This document shows, one piece after another, positions 17,579 to 25,766 of a DNA stretch of 64,000 nt. The notes beneath the pieces are model-generated. The model had not been told where the DNA came from. It was given only the letters and a program-made list of their open reading frames with translations, and ran no database searches. This DNA comes from Methanofollis sp. W23 (GTDB lineage Archaea > Halobacteriota > Methanomicrobia > Methanomicrobiales > Methanofollaceae). The translations under genes and the position numbers were made by a program. The stretch is from positions 930,001-994,000 of the forward strand of contig NZ_JAGGMN010000001.1 in the NCBI RefSeq assembly GCF_017875325.1. The letters run 5' to 3'. Position 1 is the first letter of the stretch, and each line of letters begins with the position of its first letter.

Positions 17579-18063
17579 CGCCGCACCCCCAGGTGTTCGG
17601 CGATCAACGCCTCTTTGATCGTGTCGACCAGGTCCGCCTCCGTGCGTGCGAGCGCCTCATACTCCCGGCAGGCGGCGAGGCACGCGGCCAGGCGGCCCTG
17701 GGCCTCTTCGCTGAGGACCGGGACTTCCAATGTTTCGAGGGCGGCGAGGGAGAGGACAGGTACCGCCCTCCCGCGGGCGAGAGGGGTGAGGGCGTCTCTC
17801 CCCTGTTGACTGGTGAGATACGCGGCCATCAGGCCGGGGTCGATGCCTTCCCTGAACCTGAGAAGTGCCAGATTCTGGGAGATGAGGAGGCTCTCGCATT
17901 TTTTGTCGGCAAGGGCCGCTCTGAAATTTCCTCGCATCGAGAGGAGGACGTCGCCGGCGTGGATGCGGGCGCGTTCGATGTCCCGTTCGTTCCTGGCCGC
18001 GAGTTCCTCGACGGCGTCGAAGTCGACGGTGCCGTCTTCCCTCAGTGCTTTGATGCCCACCAC
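17575..18063 (-). CDS. specificity-subunit-like protein (single recognition half), start uncertain
   Basis: The 162 residues read from GTG 18063 look like the second part of one HsdS target-recognition unit: GDVLLSMRGNFRAALADKK, ISQNLALLRFREGIDPGLMA, the SLAALETLEVPVLSEEAQGR hinge, then a helix (EALARTEADLVDTIKEAL). The same frame stays open upstream to 18228 and reads sensibly (IKDLLVGGKAIRGARTGAP then DDRLYPVVGIKAL), so the true N-terminus should be near 18213. A strong AGGAGG (minus strand, 18224-18219) sits there, but the triplets after it are ATC and ATA, with no ATG, GTG or TTG. The gene may use ATA, or its start may have been lost. It is cotranscribed with the methylase-like gene. Confidence 0.65.
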   Translation of the reverse strand: MVGIKALREDGTVDFDAVEELAARNERDIERARIHAGDVLLSMRGNFRAALADKKCESLLISQNLALLRFREGIDPGLMAAYLTSQQGRDALTPLARGRAVPVLSLAALETLEVPVLSEEAQGRLAACLAACREYEALARTEADLVDTIKEALIAEHLGVRR

Positions 18064-18252
18064 TGGATAGAGGCGGTCGTCCTCTGAGCGGGGTGCGCCG
18101 GTGCGGGCGCCGCGGATGGCTTTCCCTCCGACAAGGAGATCTTTTATCGGGCTGGTGCAGGGGCCCTCGTGGTGCCCTGGCCTGGCCCGGGTCTGGTGGT
18201 TGTGTGGTATGATTGGAACCTCCTGATATCATTACATGCGGCGTGGCCATTG

Positions 18253-18272
18253 TCCCTTACACGTGTAAGGGA
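18253..18272. promoter_or_regulatory. perfect 20-bp palindrome, candidate operator
   Basis: TCCCTTACACGTGTAAGGGA is its own reverse complement. It lies about 30 bp downstream of a TATA-like tract (18301-18310) and 29 bp before the AGGAGG of the specificity-like gene, all read on the minus strand. That places it at or just after the expected transcription start, where a dimeric repressor would block initiation. Confidence 0.65.
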
Positions 18273-18300
18273 TGGGCCGAAATAATGGTTGGCGTAGGAG

Positions 18301-18310
18301 AATATATACC
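18301..18310 (-). promoter_or_regulatory. TATA-like box of the methylase-like pair
   Basis: Read on the minus strand the sequence is GGTATATATT. It is the only good TATA tract upstream of the specificity-like gene and is placed correctly relative to the palindrome. Confidence 0.5.
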
Positions 18311-18417
18311 TTCTGATTGAACGGTTTGTTCTAAGGCCCCTGAAGTGGGGTATCGCCAGCGTGAAGGATCTTTCTCTCGAATGGATGGATCTTATCTGTT
18401 TATCAAGCATTCAGCCC

Positions 18418-18710
18418 GGTCGAGAACCCCTGAATGCCAGGAGAAGTGAAGCGTTTTGTTTCTCTATCCCATGGAAACCGCCTCTCTCGATGGCTTCTGG
18501 CGACCGTCCGTGAAGGTACCAGGGGTTTCCATCCTCTTGCGGATCCGACCCTGTATCATTGCGATAGAATGCGTGTATTCTCATGATTTTCAGGATCGAA
18601 CGGAGATGTGCCGATTCCCTGAGGGGACGATCTCGACCTCCAGAAATGAGGAGAACACCGGGAAATACGGGCAAATTGAGCACTTCTTGGGGCGGGTGGG
18701 ATGGGGCCCC
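18418..18710. repeat. intergenic module, copy 2 of 3
   Basis: This segment is clearly alignable with 20576-20852 over nearly its whole length: GACCGTCCGTGA, AGGGGTTTC, GTGTATTCT-ATGATTT, GATGTGCCGATT or variant, CTGAGGGGACGATCT. It is alignable more weakly with 13921-14200. A minus-strand frame of 115 residues (18411-18758) is open here, and its translation resembles that of copy 1. Confidence 0.6.
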
Positions 18711-18912
18711 TTCATGGCCATCCCGGTTCCTCCTCAGATCCATCCAGATAACCACCAAAAAAGAGATGTTCTTCTCGCCCTACCTTATGAGCCCCTCCTG
18801 ACTTGAGGACATGGAGCAGGACCTCATGGATAAAGGCTTAGAGCACAGAACCAACCAGGGGTATGAAGAAAAAACACAGCCATGTGCGTCTTCTCTCCCT
18901 TTACATGGATGC

Positions 18913-19767
18913 TCACCCGTCGTTCTCCTGCTGCAGGTGCGTTGCAGGGGTAGCGTCGTCTTTCCCCTCGTGCACTGCCGCCATCTGGCACTCGATCTCG
19001 CGGTGGAGGTCCCTGATCGCCACCCAGGTATAGAGAGCCATCGGGAAGTGCCGCGTGCCCACGCCGGTCCCGAGTCTTGCACCGACCACACTGAACGGCG
19101 GGATCGTCTGCGTCTTTGTATAATAGCCCTGCACCGCCCAGTAGACCCCGCGGACGATCACGGCGCTCTGCCTTCGGTTCAGACCGCTCGGGTCTCTCTT
19201 CTGTGGCAGGACATAGTGATAGACCTCTTTTAGTTGGGGGAAGATCTCATCGATCTCGTCACTCTCCCACAGATGTCTCCATTCTTTCTCCTCACTCGAA
19301 CCAGGAAATCTCTTGAGAGGTATTTTGCGTCTATGTCTTGGGGCCATCTGCGAGAGAAAGAAGGCGATGTGGTGCCGCGGGTCGGTGCTCTCGAACGGGA
19401 CCGGCATGCCATCTGCCTCGCCCTCCTGCAGGAAGAGGGTGCGGTCATGCTCCAGAAAGGCCTGGACGATCACCGACACCCTGGCCGACCATGCAGGATG
19501 GTCTTCCGGCGGGACCTTCCCTTCGGCCAGCGCGAGGTGCTCGACAAACTCGGCGGGGGTGCAGGCCGGCCATCTCCTGAGCATCTTTGTGACCCTGCAG
19601 TAGAGATCCCACTCCACCTCCAGGTCGCGGACGAAACCTTGAGGGAGGACGCCCCGCGTCATGGCGTCCTCGAGCGTGCTATTCACCTCCTCGAACCCAG
19701 GGACCTTCTTCCCAGGGACGATCAGGTCAAGCACATGCCTCCAGGCCTTCCTAAATTCTCTACACAT
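18913..19767 (-). CDS. uncharacterised protein, duplicated (copy 2)
   Basis: This 284-residue paralog of the gene at 14295-15092 starts at ATG 19767, which has GGAGGT 4 bp upstream and aligns with the start of copy 1; the frame stays open to 19812 but those residues have no counterpart. At DNA level two stretches are almost identical to copy 1 (about 18960-19155 against 14345-14540, and 19410-19610 against 14730-14930), while the section between them is different in length and sequence. Copy 2 has an extra basic/proline-rich insert of roughly 25 residues there (around 130-160). Unknown function; same context beside a kinase, which in this copy is dead. Confidence 0.65.
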   Translation of the reverse strand: MCREFRKAWRHVLDLIVPGKKVPGFEEVNSTLEDAMTRGVLPQGFVRDLEVEWDLYCRVTKMLRRWPACTPAEFVEHLALAEGKVPPEDHPAWSARVSVIVQAFLEHDRTLFLQEGEADGMPVPFESTDPRHHIAFFLSQMAPRHRRKIPLKRFPGSSEEKEWRHLWESDEIDEIFPQLKEVYHYVLPQKRDPSGLNRRQSAVIVRGVYWAVQGYYTKTQTIPPFSVVGARLGTGVGTRHFPMALYTWVAIRDLHREIECQMAAVHEGKDDATPATHLQQENDG

Positions 19768-19829
19768 TTTACCTCCGGGTTGCTTCTCTTCTCTCTTCGT
19801 TTCAAGGGGCATCGTTACGGATCATACCC

Positions 19830-20490
19830 CATTTTTCAATCATACTTCACCTCAGATCAGGTTCTGCGCTCTTTGCTCGTGTTCACGTGCGTGTGGTCCT
19901 CGCCGCCGTCTGCAAAATACGGATCAGGGGGTTCCTGTCAGGATGGTACCATCACGGAAGGGTCCTGATCTCGGACTTCTTCTTGGTGTGACCGTGCCCC
20001 AATTGCCTCCTCCCCTCTTTGGACCGGCGGCTCTCTCGAAGATCTTTGATCTTCAAGGGCCCCAGGGGTTGTGTCCCCCTCAGCCAGAGAGATTCATCCA
20101 GAGATATTCTACAAACCCTCTCCTCCAACGTCTGAGACTGAGAGGTTGAGGAGTTTCAGGGCGTGTCAGATGGAGATTGAGGCCCATACCTCTGTGGCCC
20201 CCCACGCCACACCTGATCCAGAACTTGTGCTCTTCATCTTGAACTGTGATGATGGTCTGGGGAGACGATCTCTCTCTATCTCTGGAATGTTCCCGCCATG
20301 AGAGAGCATATTATCGTCAATATTGAATAATATTGCCATGATTTATTTTCTGCACAGATCTCGACATTTCCAACATTGATGATCTATCTGATCGACCTTC
20401 TTATGGGGATCTCATCTGCAGTTACCTAGACCGAGTTGTGAAGGGTGAGGCATCTCGAGGGTGGCACCTCTAGTACTCCAGAGGTCTCCT
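19830..20490 (-). pseudogene. decayed second copy of the histidine kinase gene
   Basis: Patches align in order with the kinase gene at 15264-15980 and its flank. CCTCAGATCAGGTTCTG (about 19850) matches 15193-15209. AGGTTGAGGAGTTTCAGGG (about 20142) matches 15355. The stretch around 20215-20295 matches the region of the G1 box, and GGCATCTCGAGGGTGGCACCT (about 20450) matches 15695. No frame is open across it and several patches are missing or rearranged, so no kinase can be made. It occupies the place next to copy 2 of the unknown gene that the intact kinase has next to copy 1. Confidence 0.65.
20039..20055. repeat. 17-bp dyad, copy 2 of 2
   Basis: GAAGATC, TTT, GATCTTC. It lies in the decayed kinase region, at a place with no counterpart in the intact kinase copy, so it was inserted or arose after the duplication. 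Confidence 0.45.
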
Positions 20491-20575
20491 GATTGAGGTG
20501 TTTGTTCTCATAACCTATGTCGAGAGTTTCAGACGTTTTTAATAGGTATTATATATTCTTTACACGATCTATCTG

Positions 20576-20852
20576 GCGAAAAGTCCCAGAGTGCCAGAAA
20601 AAATGAAGATTTTGTCTTTCTCCCAGGAAATCCCCTCTCTCAATGCCTTCTAGTGACCGTCCGTGAGGGTGCTAGGGGTTTCTATCCTCCTGCGATCTGC
20701 CCTCATATATTTGCGATATAATATGTGTATTCTTATGATTTCTAGGATCTAACGAAGATATGCCGATTTCCTGAGGGGACGATCTTGGCCTTCAGGAACG
20801 AGGAGAATTCCGGAAAATACGGGTAAATTGGGTATTTCTTAGGTGTGAGGGG
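20576..20852. repeat. intergenic module, copy 3 of 3
   Basis: This is a diverged copy of the module at 18418-18710. It has become AT-richer, and the minus-strand frame that is open in copies 1 and 2 carries at least two TAG codons here. It lies upstream (minus strand) of the decayed kinase and directly before the helicase gene on the plus strand. The remaining 20853-21007 is AT-rich and should hold the helicase promoter. Confidence 0.6.
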
Positions 20853-21007
20853 GTGCTGTCTCTGCCACCCTCTGGCGAAGTATCAGGGATCTGGTCGATC
20901 ATCTCTCCTATCTTTGATTATTCCAATATTTTATTTTAGATTTACAGAATAATTTCGAAAGTGACATTAATAGTGAAATAATAATTGGAGATGTTCTTAA
21001 TTGCCAA

Positions 21008-23746
21008 ATGTCGACCAATGACTGCTATTTCAGGAGTCTGCAGATGAAGAAACTCTCAGCATATGAACTGGAATATCTTGAACACCCGGAACACTTCACC
21101 TTTGAATATTTCAGGGAGAAGAAACTCGATCCCCAGTCGGCGCCGGTCGCCCTGAGTCTTGCCGACGAAGAACTCCTCAACCACTATGACAACGACTACC
21201 ACAACCGCATTTATCATCACACCCTCTTTGCTCCCCAACTCGACACGGCGGGTTCTGCGTACCAGAACCTTGAGGAATATGTTGCAAAGATGTCTGTAGA
21301 AGTGCTCTCTGAGCGGATCACCGACGGACCTGACCAGGAATATTCCCTGGCAGAATATTCAGCATTCAGGAAACACCTGGTAACCGCCCTTCATACCTTC
21401 CCTGAGATCCAGAAGGCCCAGATCCTCAAAAAAATTTCTATAAAAAGTGGTCTGTCACCGACCGGGATCGACGAGAGTGCCCGGCTTTTTTCGGTGGGCA
21501 GTTCGCTCTTTGCCATGGAGTTCTATCTCGCCCTGAAGAAGGCGAAGAGGTGGGAGACCTTTCACCGGGCCTGGCCACGATCAGATCGAGACCTCCATGA
21601 GATCGCTGAAACGCCCGAGATCCTCCTCTCGCTCTGGGACCACCAGGTCAGGGCCCGTGACCGCTGGCTCGGTGCCGGCGGGAGAGGAGTGCTCGAGATG
21701 GCCACCGCCACCGGAAAGACCCTGGTCGGTCTTGCCTCGGCCTATCACCTCTTCAAAAAGTTCGGCTCTCTCCAGGTGCTGGTGCTCTGCCACTCGCGGG
21801 CGATCCTGAACCAGTGGCGCCGGGAGTCCATCGAAAAACTGGGGTTTGTAGGCGATCCCGACGACGATTATACCCACCCGGTCTCCTACCAGGGGAAGTT
21901 TGTGATCTCCTTTAACACCATCCAGAAGGTGATGAAAAATCCCGGAGGGTACCGGACCGACCTCCTCATCGTCGACGAGGTCCATCACGGCGCCGGCCTG
22001 AAGTTCAGGAGCGCCTTCGATGTTCCCTGCCGGTGGAAGATGGGGCTTTCGGCGACGGTGGAAGGACGGGAGCGGACCACGGTCCTGGACCGGTGCCTCG
22101 GAAAGACGGCCTTCACCTATACCCTGGCCGATGCACGGCGAGACGGGATCGTCCCTGAGTTCACCCTGACGATCCACAAGACCTTCCTCGACATCGCCGA
22201 GGAGGAAGAGTTTGTATCGATCACCGAGAGCATCAGAAAATCTCTGAACTTCATCAATGCCACCCAGACCAGGGAGATCCGTGCGCTCTCCGGCAACCGC
22301 CTGAACCGGTTCGAGAATCTCAGGGATTTTGTCCGCCTGATGACCGACCTCAGGTATCGCAGCAAAGATATCCCGGAAGAATGGCTCCAGTTGATCGGCC
22401 TGATAAACAAACGCCGGTGGGTCATCCACCGCTCGTCGCCCAAACTCGAAGAGGCGATCGCCCTCGCCCTGGACCTGGGCCGGACAAAGAAGTGCGTCCT
22501 CTTCGCGATGGATATTGCGACCTGCGAGACGATCTATGGACGGCTTTCTGGTTCGGTGCCGGCATTTCTCATTCATTCAAAATTAAAGGACATCGAGGTC
22601 AGGCATGCGCTCCAGAGGTTCAGGTCGGTCCAGAACGGCGTACTCATCGCCCCGAAAATGCTCGACGAGGGGATCGACATCCCGGACGCCGAGGTCGGGA
22701 TCAATGTGGCGTCCTCCAAGACCAAACTCCAACTCATCCAGCGCCTGGGCAGGATCCTGCGGAACCGGCCGAACAAGCGCCCGGTCTTCCACCATTTCGT
22801 CGCGGTCCCCCGCCAGTACATCGTCTCTGAGGACTCGTTCACATACCAGAACGACCTCGCCTGGATCACCGATGTGGCCCTGAAGATGGGCATCCCGATC
22901 ACAGAGACCGCCGACGAATCCGAGAACTTCTCCACATTTGAGCGCGAGTCAGAAGACGCCGTCCGCAACTACTATACTGGTCACGACCGCCTGGTGACCG
23001 ACGACTTCGGCGTGATCAAGGTCCGCACCATCGTCGACGCCATCCTCCCCGAGGCCCGGCACCGTCTGGTCCGCCTCCTCGGCGAGATGACCGGCCCTCT
23101 CACCGACGAGGAGTGGGCGCGGATGCTTAGGTCGGCGTACGGAGACGAGCAGATGCTTGAGATCCCGAGCCAGCGCTGGCTCTTGATCATCGCTGACCGC
23201 GACCCGGCCATGATCAGGGACCTGATCGTCAGATATGGGGGGGCTGATGAGGAGAGAACGGTGAAGGTGTCCTGTAGGACTCTTCAGGGTGAAAAGAAGA
23301 AATCAAAGCAGCAAAAATCCCGCAAGGGCGCTAAACGGTGTGTGTCATCAGGTTGTACACCTAAGGATCCTGTTGAACGAGCTATCATCTCGTTGAAAAG
23401 AAGTACTTCAGATAAGGAACAGAAAAAAGCAATGAAAACACTTCTCGAAATTGGTTCTCCTGCGGTCAATCTCTTGATTGACCTGATTAAGGATGAAAAT
23501 GTGGAAGTTCGGAAATGTGCGATTGCTGTCCTCAGTCAGATTGGTTCTCAAAGGGCTGTATCCCCTATACGTCCATACCTTCGGGATCCTGATCCCAATG
23601 TGCGGAAACAGGCTGTGTTGGCACTTGGCCGTCTGAATGATACTTATTCAAGGCGTATTCTAATGAAGATGCAGCGCGATCCTGCCAAACAGGTGAGAAA
23701 GGCAGCGGGAAGGGCGTTGAGGATGCTGCGGGGATATTATTGGTAA
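21008..23746 (+). CDS. XPB-like superfamily 2 helicase with C-terminal HEAT repeats
   Basis: This 912-residue protein has an N-terminal region of about 210 residues of unknown fold. A superfamily 2 helicase core follows: Walker A MATATGKTLVGLA near 232-238, DEVHH near 323-327, motif III GLSATVEGRERT, and in the second half LIAPKMLDEGIDIPDAEVG and QRLGRILRNRP. After a linker with acidic and Lys-rich segments, residues about 786-912 form HEAT-like repeats (VERAIISLKRS; PAVNLLIDLIKDENVEVRKC; VSPIRPYLRDPDPNVRKQAV). GC content falls abruptly at the repeat section (21 of 60 at 23401-23460 against 44 of 60 at 23041-23100 by hand count), so the tail was probably acquired separately. XPB-like helicases of this form are common in defence islands. 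Possible roles are DNA unwinding in repair or anti-phage defence. Confidence 0.8.
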   Translation: MSTNDCYFRSLQMKKLSAYELEYLEHPEHFTFEYFREKKLDPQSAPVALSLADEELLNHYDNDYHNRIYHHTLFAPQLDTAGSAYQNLEEYVAKMSVEVLSERITDGPDQEYSLAEYSAFRKHLVTALHTFPEIQKAQILKKISIKSGLSPTGIDESARLFSVGSSLFAMEFYLALKKAKRWETFHRAWPRSDRDLHEIAETPEILLSLWDHQVRARDRWLGAGGRGVLEMATATGKTLVGLASAYHLFKKFGSLQVLVLCHSRAILNQWRRESIEKLGFVGDPDDDYTHPVSYQGKFVISFNTIQKVMKNPGGYRTDLLIVDEVHHGAGLKFRSAFDVPCRWKMGLSATVEGRERTTVLDRCLGKTAFTYTLADARRDGIVPEFTLTIHKTFLDIAEEEEFVSITESIRKSLNFINATQTREIRALSGNRLNRFENLRDFVRLMTDLRYRSKDIPEEWLQLIGLINKRRWVIHRSSPKLEEAIALALDLGRTKKCVLFAMDIATCETIYGRLSGSVPAFLIHSKLKDIEVRHALQRFRSVQNGVLIAPKMLDEGIDIPDAEVGINVASSKTKLQLIQRLGRILRNRPNKRPVFHHFVAVPRQYIVSEDSFTYQNDLAWITDVALKMGIPITETADESENFSTFERESEDAVRNYYTGHDRLVTDDFGVIKVRTIVDAILPEARHRLVRLLGEMTGPLTDEEWARMLRSAYGDEQMLEIPSQRWLLIIADRDPAMIRDLIVRYGGADEERTVKVSCRTLQGEKKKSKQQKSRKGAKRCVSSGCTPKDPVERAIISLKRSTSDKEQKKAMKTLLEIGSPAVNLLIDLIKDENVEVRKCAIAVLSQIGSQRAVSPIRPYLRDPDPNVRKQAVLALGRLNDTYSRRILMKMQRDPAKQVRKAAGRALRMLRGYYW

Positions 23747-23794
23747 GAGAAAAAATTGAACCCAAATATTCCCAGGGTGCGAGATCCCTTTCTC

Positions 23795-24778
23795 TCAGGT
23801 CTCCCCAGGGCATCTCCCCTTCTGTACCGCCACTCTCTCCTCTCCCGAAGATCCATCCTCCTCAGACTTCCCCGTATCCAGTGACACCATCTGCCTCTCG
23901 ATCGCCACCTTCCCCTCCACGCAGAACGCACCCAGTTCGCATCTCGCCCTGAACGGGCAGCGACCGGCCTCTGGATCTCTCTTTGCGCACCCGAACCTGG
24001 AGAGGTGCCAGAGGGGCTCGTCCACGTCCAGGGCGATCATCGGCCGGTCGCCGGCCGCGTGTCCCATGACACTCTCTGCCCAGGCATGCCTGATTTCCTC
24101 AAAGATCGTCTTGAGCCTCCCCTCATACCGCCCGCGGACGATCCCGAGACAGAGCGAGGCCCTGGCGACGTGGATGTCCACCGGGATCGGGACCAGGTCC
24201 AGATTTTTCATGCAATCGATCCCGGCGTTGTCCCTGAGCATCCGCAGCCAGAGTGGCCCGATCTTCTTCCCTCGCAGGAAGGGGAAGTCCCAGGTCATGC
24301 GGCCGTTGGCAGGGTGCCGGTCCTCTTTCAACCGCCTGAGGATCGTCGGGCCGTCATACCCGCAGTCGGCCAGAAAATTTCGCGGGTCTCCGTCCCATTT
24401 TTTGTACAGCGAGATGCCCACCGTGCGCCAGATGGTGGTGTCCGCATGATGCTTTTTCGAGAGGTTGTACTTCTCCAGGTCTGCAAAGACCCGGGCATAG
24501 GACGCCTCGTGCAGTGCCCCGGGGTCGAAGAGGTACCTGGTCTCGGGGTCCTCGTAGGTGCGTCTGGCACTCTCCCAGAGGGCGTACGCGTCTCGCTGGT
24601 AATCGAGGGAGACGGCCAGGGTGAGAAAGAGCAGATGTTCCCGCGATCCCGTCTCGACCCTGGCCGGCGGCCGGTCCTCGGGCATGTCCACTCTCCCGTG
24701 AATCCCGGTTGTCCTGAATGCCTCGTACAGAATCGGGGCGACCTGTCGCCCTTTCTCGATGTCATAGGAGAGTATCAT
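23795..24778 (-). CDS. HhH-GPD DNA glycosylase-like protein with C-terminal cysteine cluster
   Basis: This 327-residue protein carries an HhH-like stretch GKKIGPLWLRMLRD (about 177-190) and then PIPVDIHVARASLCLGIV (about 205-222). The latter corresponds to the VDTHVxRVxxRL motif of endonuclease III, whose Asp is catalytic. A cluster of four Cys follows near the C-terminus (FGCAKRDPEAGRCPFRARC then ELGAFC), as for an iron-sulfur loop, although the spacing (9, 5, 5) is not that of endonuclease III (6, 2, 5). The basic and Gly residues in the HhH loop suggest DNA binding. It is divergent from the endonuclease IV-like gene across a 124-bp promoter region, and a glycosylase and AP endonuclease would act in one repair pathway. 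The family call comes from motifs only. Confidence 0.6.
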   Translation of the reverse strand: MILSYDIEKGRQVAPILYEAFRTTGIHGRVDMPEDRPPARVETGSREHLLFLTLAVSLDYQRDAYALWESARRTYEDPETRYLFDPGALHEASYARVFADLEKYNLSKKHHADTTIWRTVGISLYKKWDGDPRNFLADCGYDGPTILRRLKEDRHPANGRMTWDFPFLRGKKIGPLWLRMLRDNAGIDCMKNLDLVPIPVDIHVARASLCLGIVRGRYEGRLKTIFEEIRHAWAESVMGHAAGDRPMIALDVDEPLWHLSRFGCAKRDPEAGRCPFRARCELGAFCVEGKVAIERQMVSLDTGKSEEDGSSGEERVAVQKGRCPGET

Positions 24779-24866
24779 ATATCTGGATTGGATTGAGACC
24801 GATTAACGTTTACGACCTTAAAGCCAATCTATTTTTCAATAGAGAACTTGAAAAAATCTCATACGG

Positions 24867-24875
24867 TTAAATATT
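24867..24875 (+). promoter_or_regulatory. TATA box of the endonuclease IV-like gene
   Basis: TTAAATATT ends 27 bp before the ATG, so the mRNA should start within a few bases of the coding region. The minus-strand promoter of the divergent glycosylase-like gene must lie in the same 124-bp gap. Confidence 0.55.
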
Positions 24876-24902
24876 ATTTTTTACAGTTCCTTTCTCTACA
24901 TA

Positions 24903-25766
24903 ATGGCGAATATTTCCTATGTTTATCCCAACGTCTCAAGCCTGCAACAGCGGGGCGGATTTGACGAACGCTGGGAGCTGGCGCAGGAGCATGGCTGCAC
25001 CTACATCGAGGTCCCGGCTGATTTCATCAAGAACAAAACCGAGGTGAGCAGGACCGGGCTGGACCTCTGCGCCGTCCCCGACCAGGCCGCCATCAAGACA
25101 TTGTACGAGAACCATGCACGCTGCATCAAAGACGTCAGGTATATCCTCCACACCGAACCTTCCCTCCGGAGGACCGACGGCTACGGGATCTCCGCCCAGG
25201 CCCTTCTCAAGTGGTACGACCCGGAGTGGAGGGAGCGTTTTGTCCGGATGGTCCTCGAAGTCTCCGAGTTCCTCGGCAAACCTGCGGCCAGGATCGAGAT
25301 CCATCCCGGCGACCGCAGGAACCACAACCAGGACCTCATCGACTCGGTCATATTTCTCCAGGACGCCTATGAGAGTGCGTTCGGGACGCGGCCCGACGTC
25401 CTCCTTGAGAACCGGACCGGGCAGTGTATCCAGGACGGGAACACGATCAAAAACCTTGCCGACGAGGTGGCGAAGGAGTCCGACGACCTCCAGGCGTCAT
25501 TCGGGTGTGTGCTCGACGTCCAGCAGTTGTACACGGTGACGAAGGAGAGGTGCTTCGCCTCCTTCGATGAGATCCCGCCGGGCTTTCTCAAGGGCTTCCA
25601 CATCCACCGGAAACACGGCGCCCCTTCCCTCGACGATCCGATCCCGTGGGAGAAGATCTTCGCGAAGATCAGGACTTTTGATCAGGAGATGATCATCAAC
25701 CCCGAGATCCATCATAAGAACAGGGTCGGGGAGGTGATCGGGTTTTGTCGGGGGTTGGTGGGGTGA
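24903..25766 (+). CDS. endonuclease IV / xylose isomerase-type TIM barrel protein
   Basis: This 287-residue TIM barrel has metal-ligand positions resembling the Nfo family: IEIHPGDRRNHN (about 135-146), a Glu in VLLENRTGQ (about 167-175), an Asp in GCVLDVQQLY (about 203-212), His in GFHIHRKHG (about 232-240) and a late Glu-x-His (NPEIHHKN). Endonuclease IV cleaves AP sites; relatives isomerise sugars. The divergent glycosylase-like neighbour favours the DNA repair reading. The first residues (ANISYVYPNVSSLQQRG) differ from the bacterial Nfo start, so substrate specificity may differ. Confidence is good for the fold and moderate for the activity. Confidence 0.65.
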   Translation: MANISYVYPNVSSLQQRGGFDERWELAQEHGCTYIEVPADFIKNKTEVSRTGLDLCAVPDQAAIKTLYENHARCIKDVRYILHTEPSLRRTDGYGISAQALLKWYDPEWRERFVRMVLEVSEFLGKPAARIEIHPGDRRNHNQDLIDSVIFLQDAYESAFGTRPDVLLENRTGQCIQDGNTIKNLADEVAKESDDLQASFGCVLDVQQLYTVTKERCFASFDEIPPGFLKGFHIHRKHGAPSLDDPIPWEKIFAKIRTFDQEMIINPEIHHKNRVGEVIGFCRGLVG

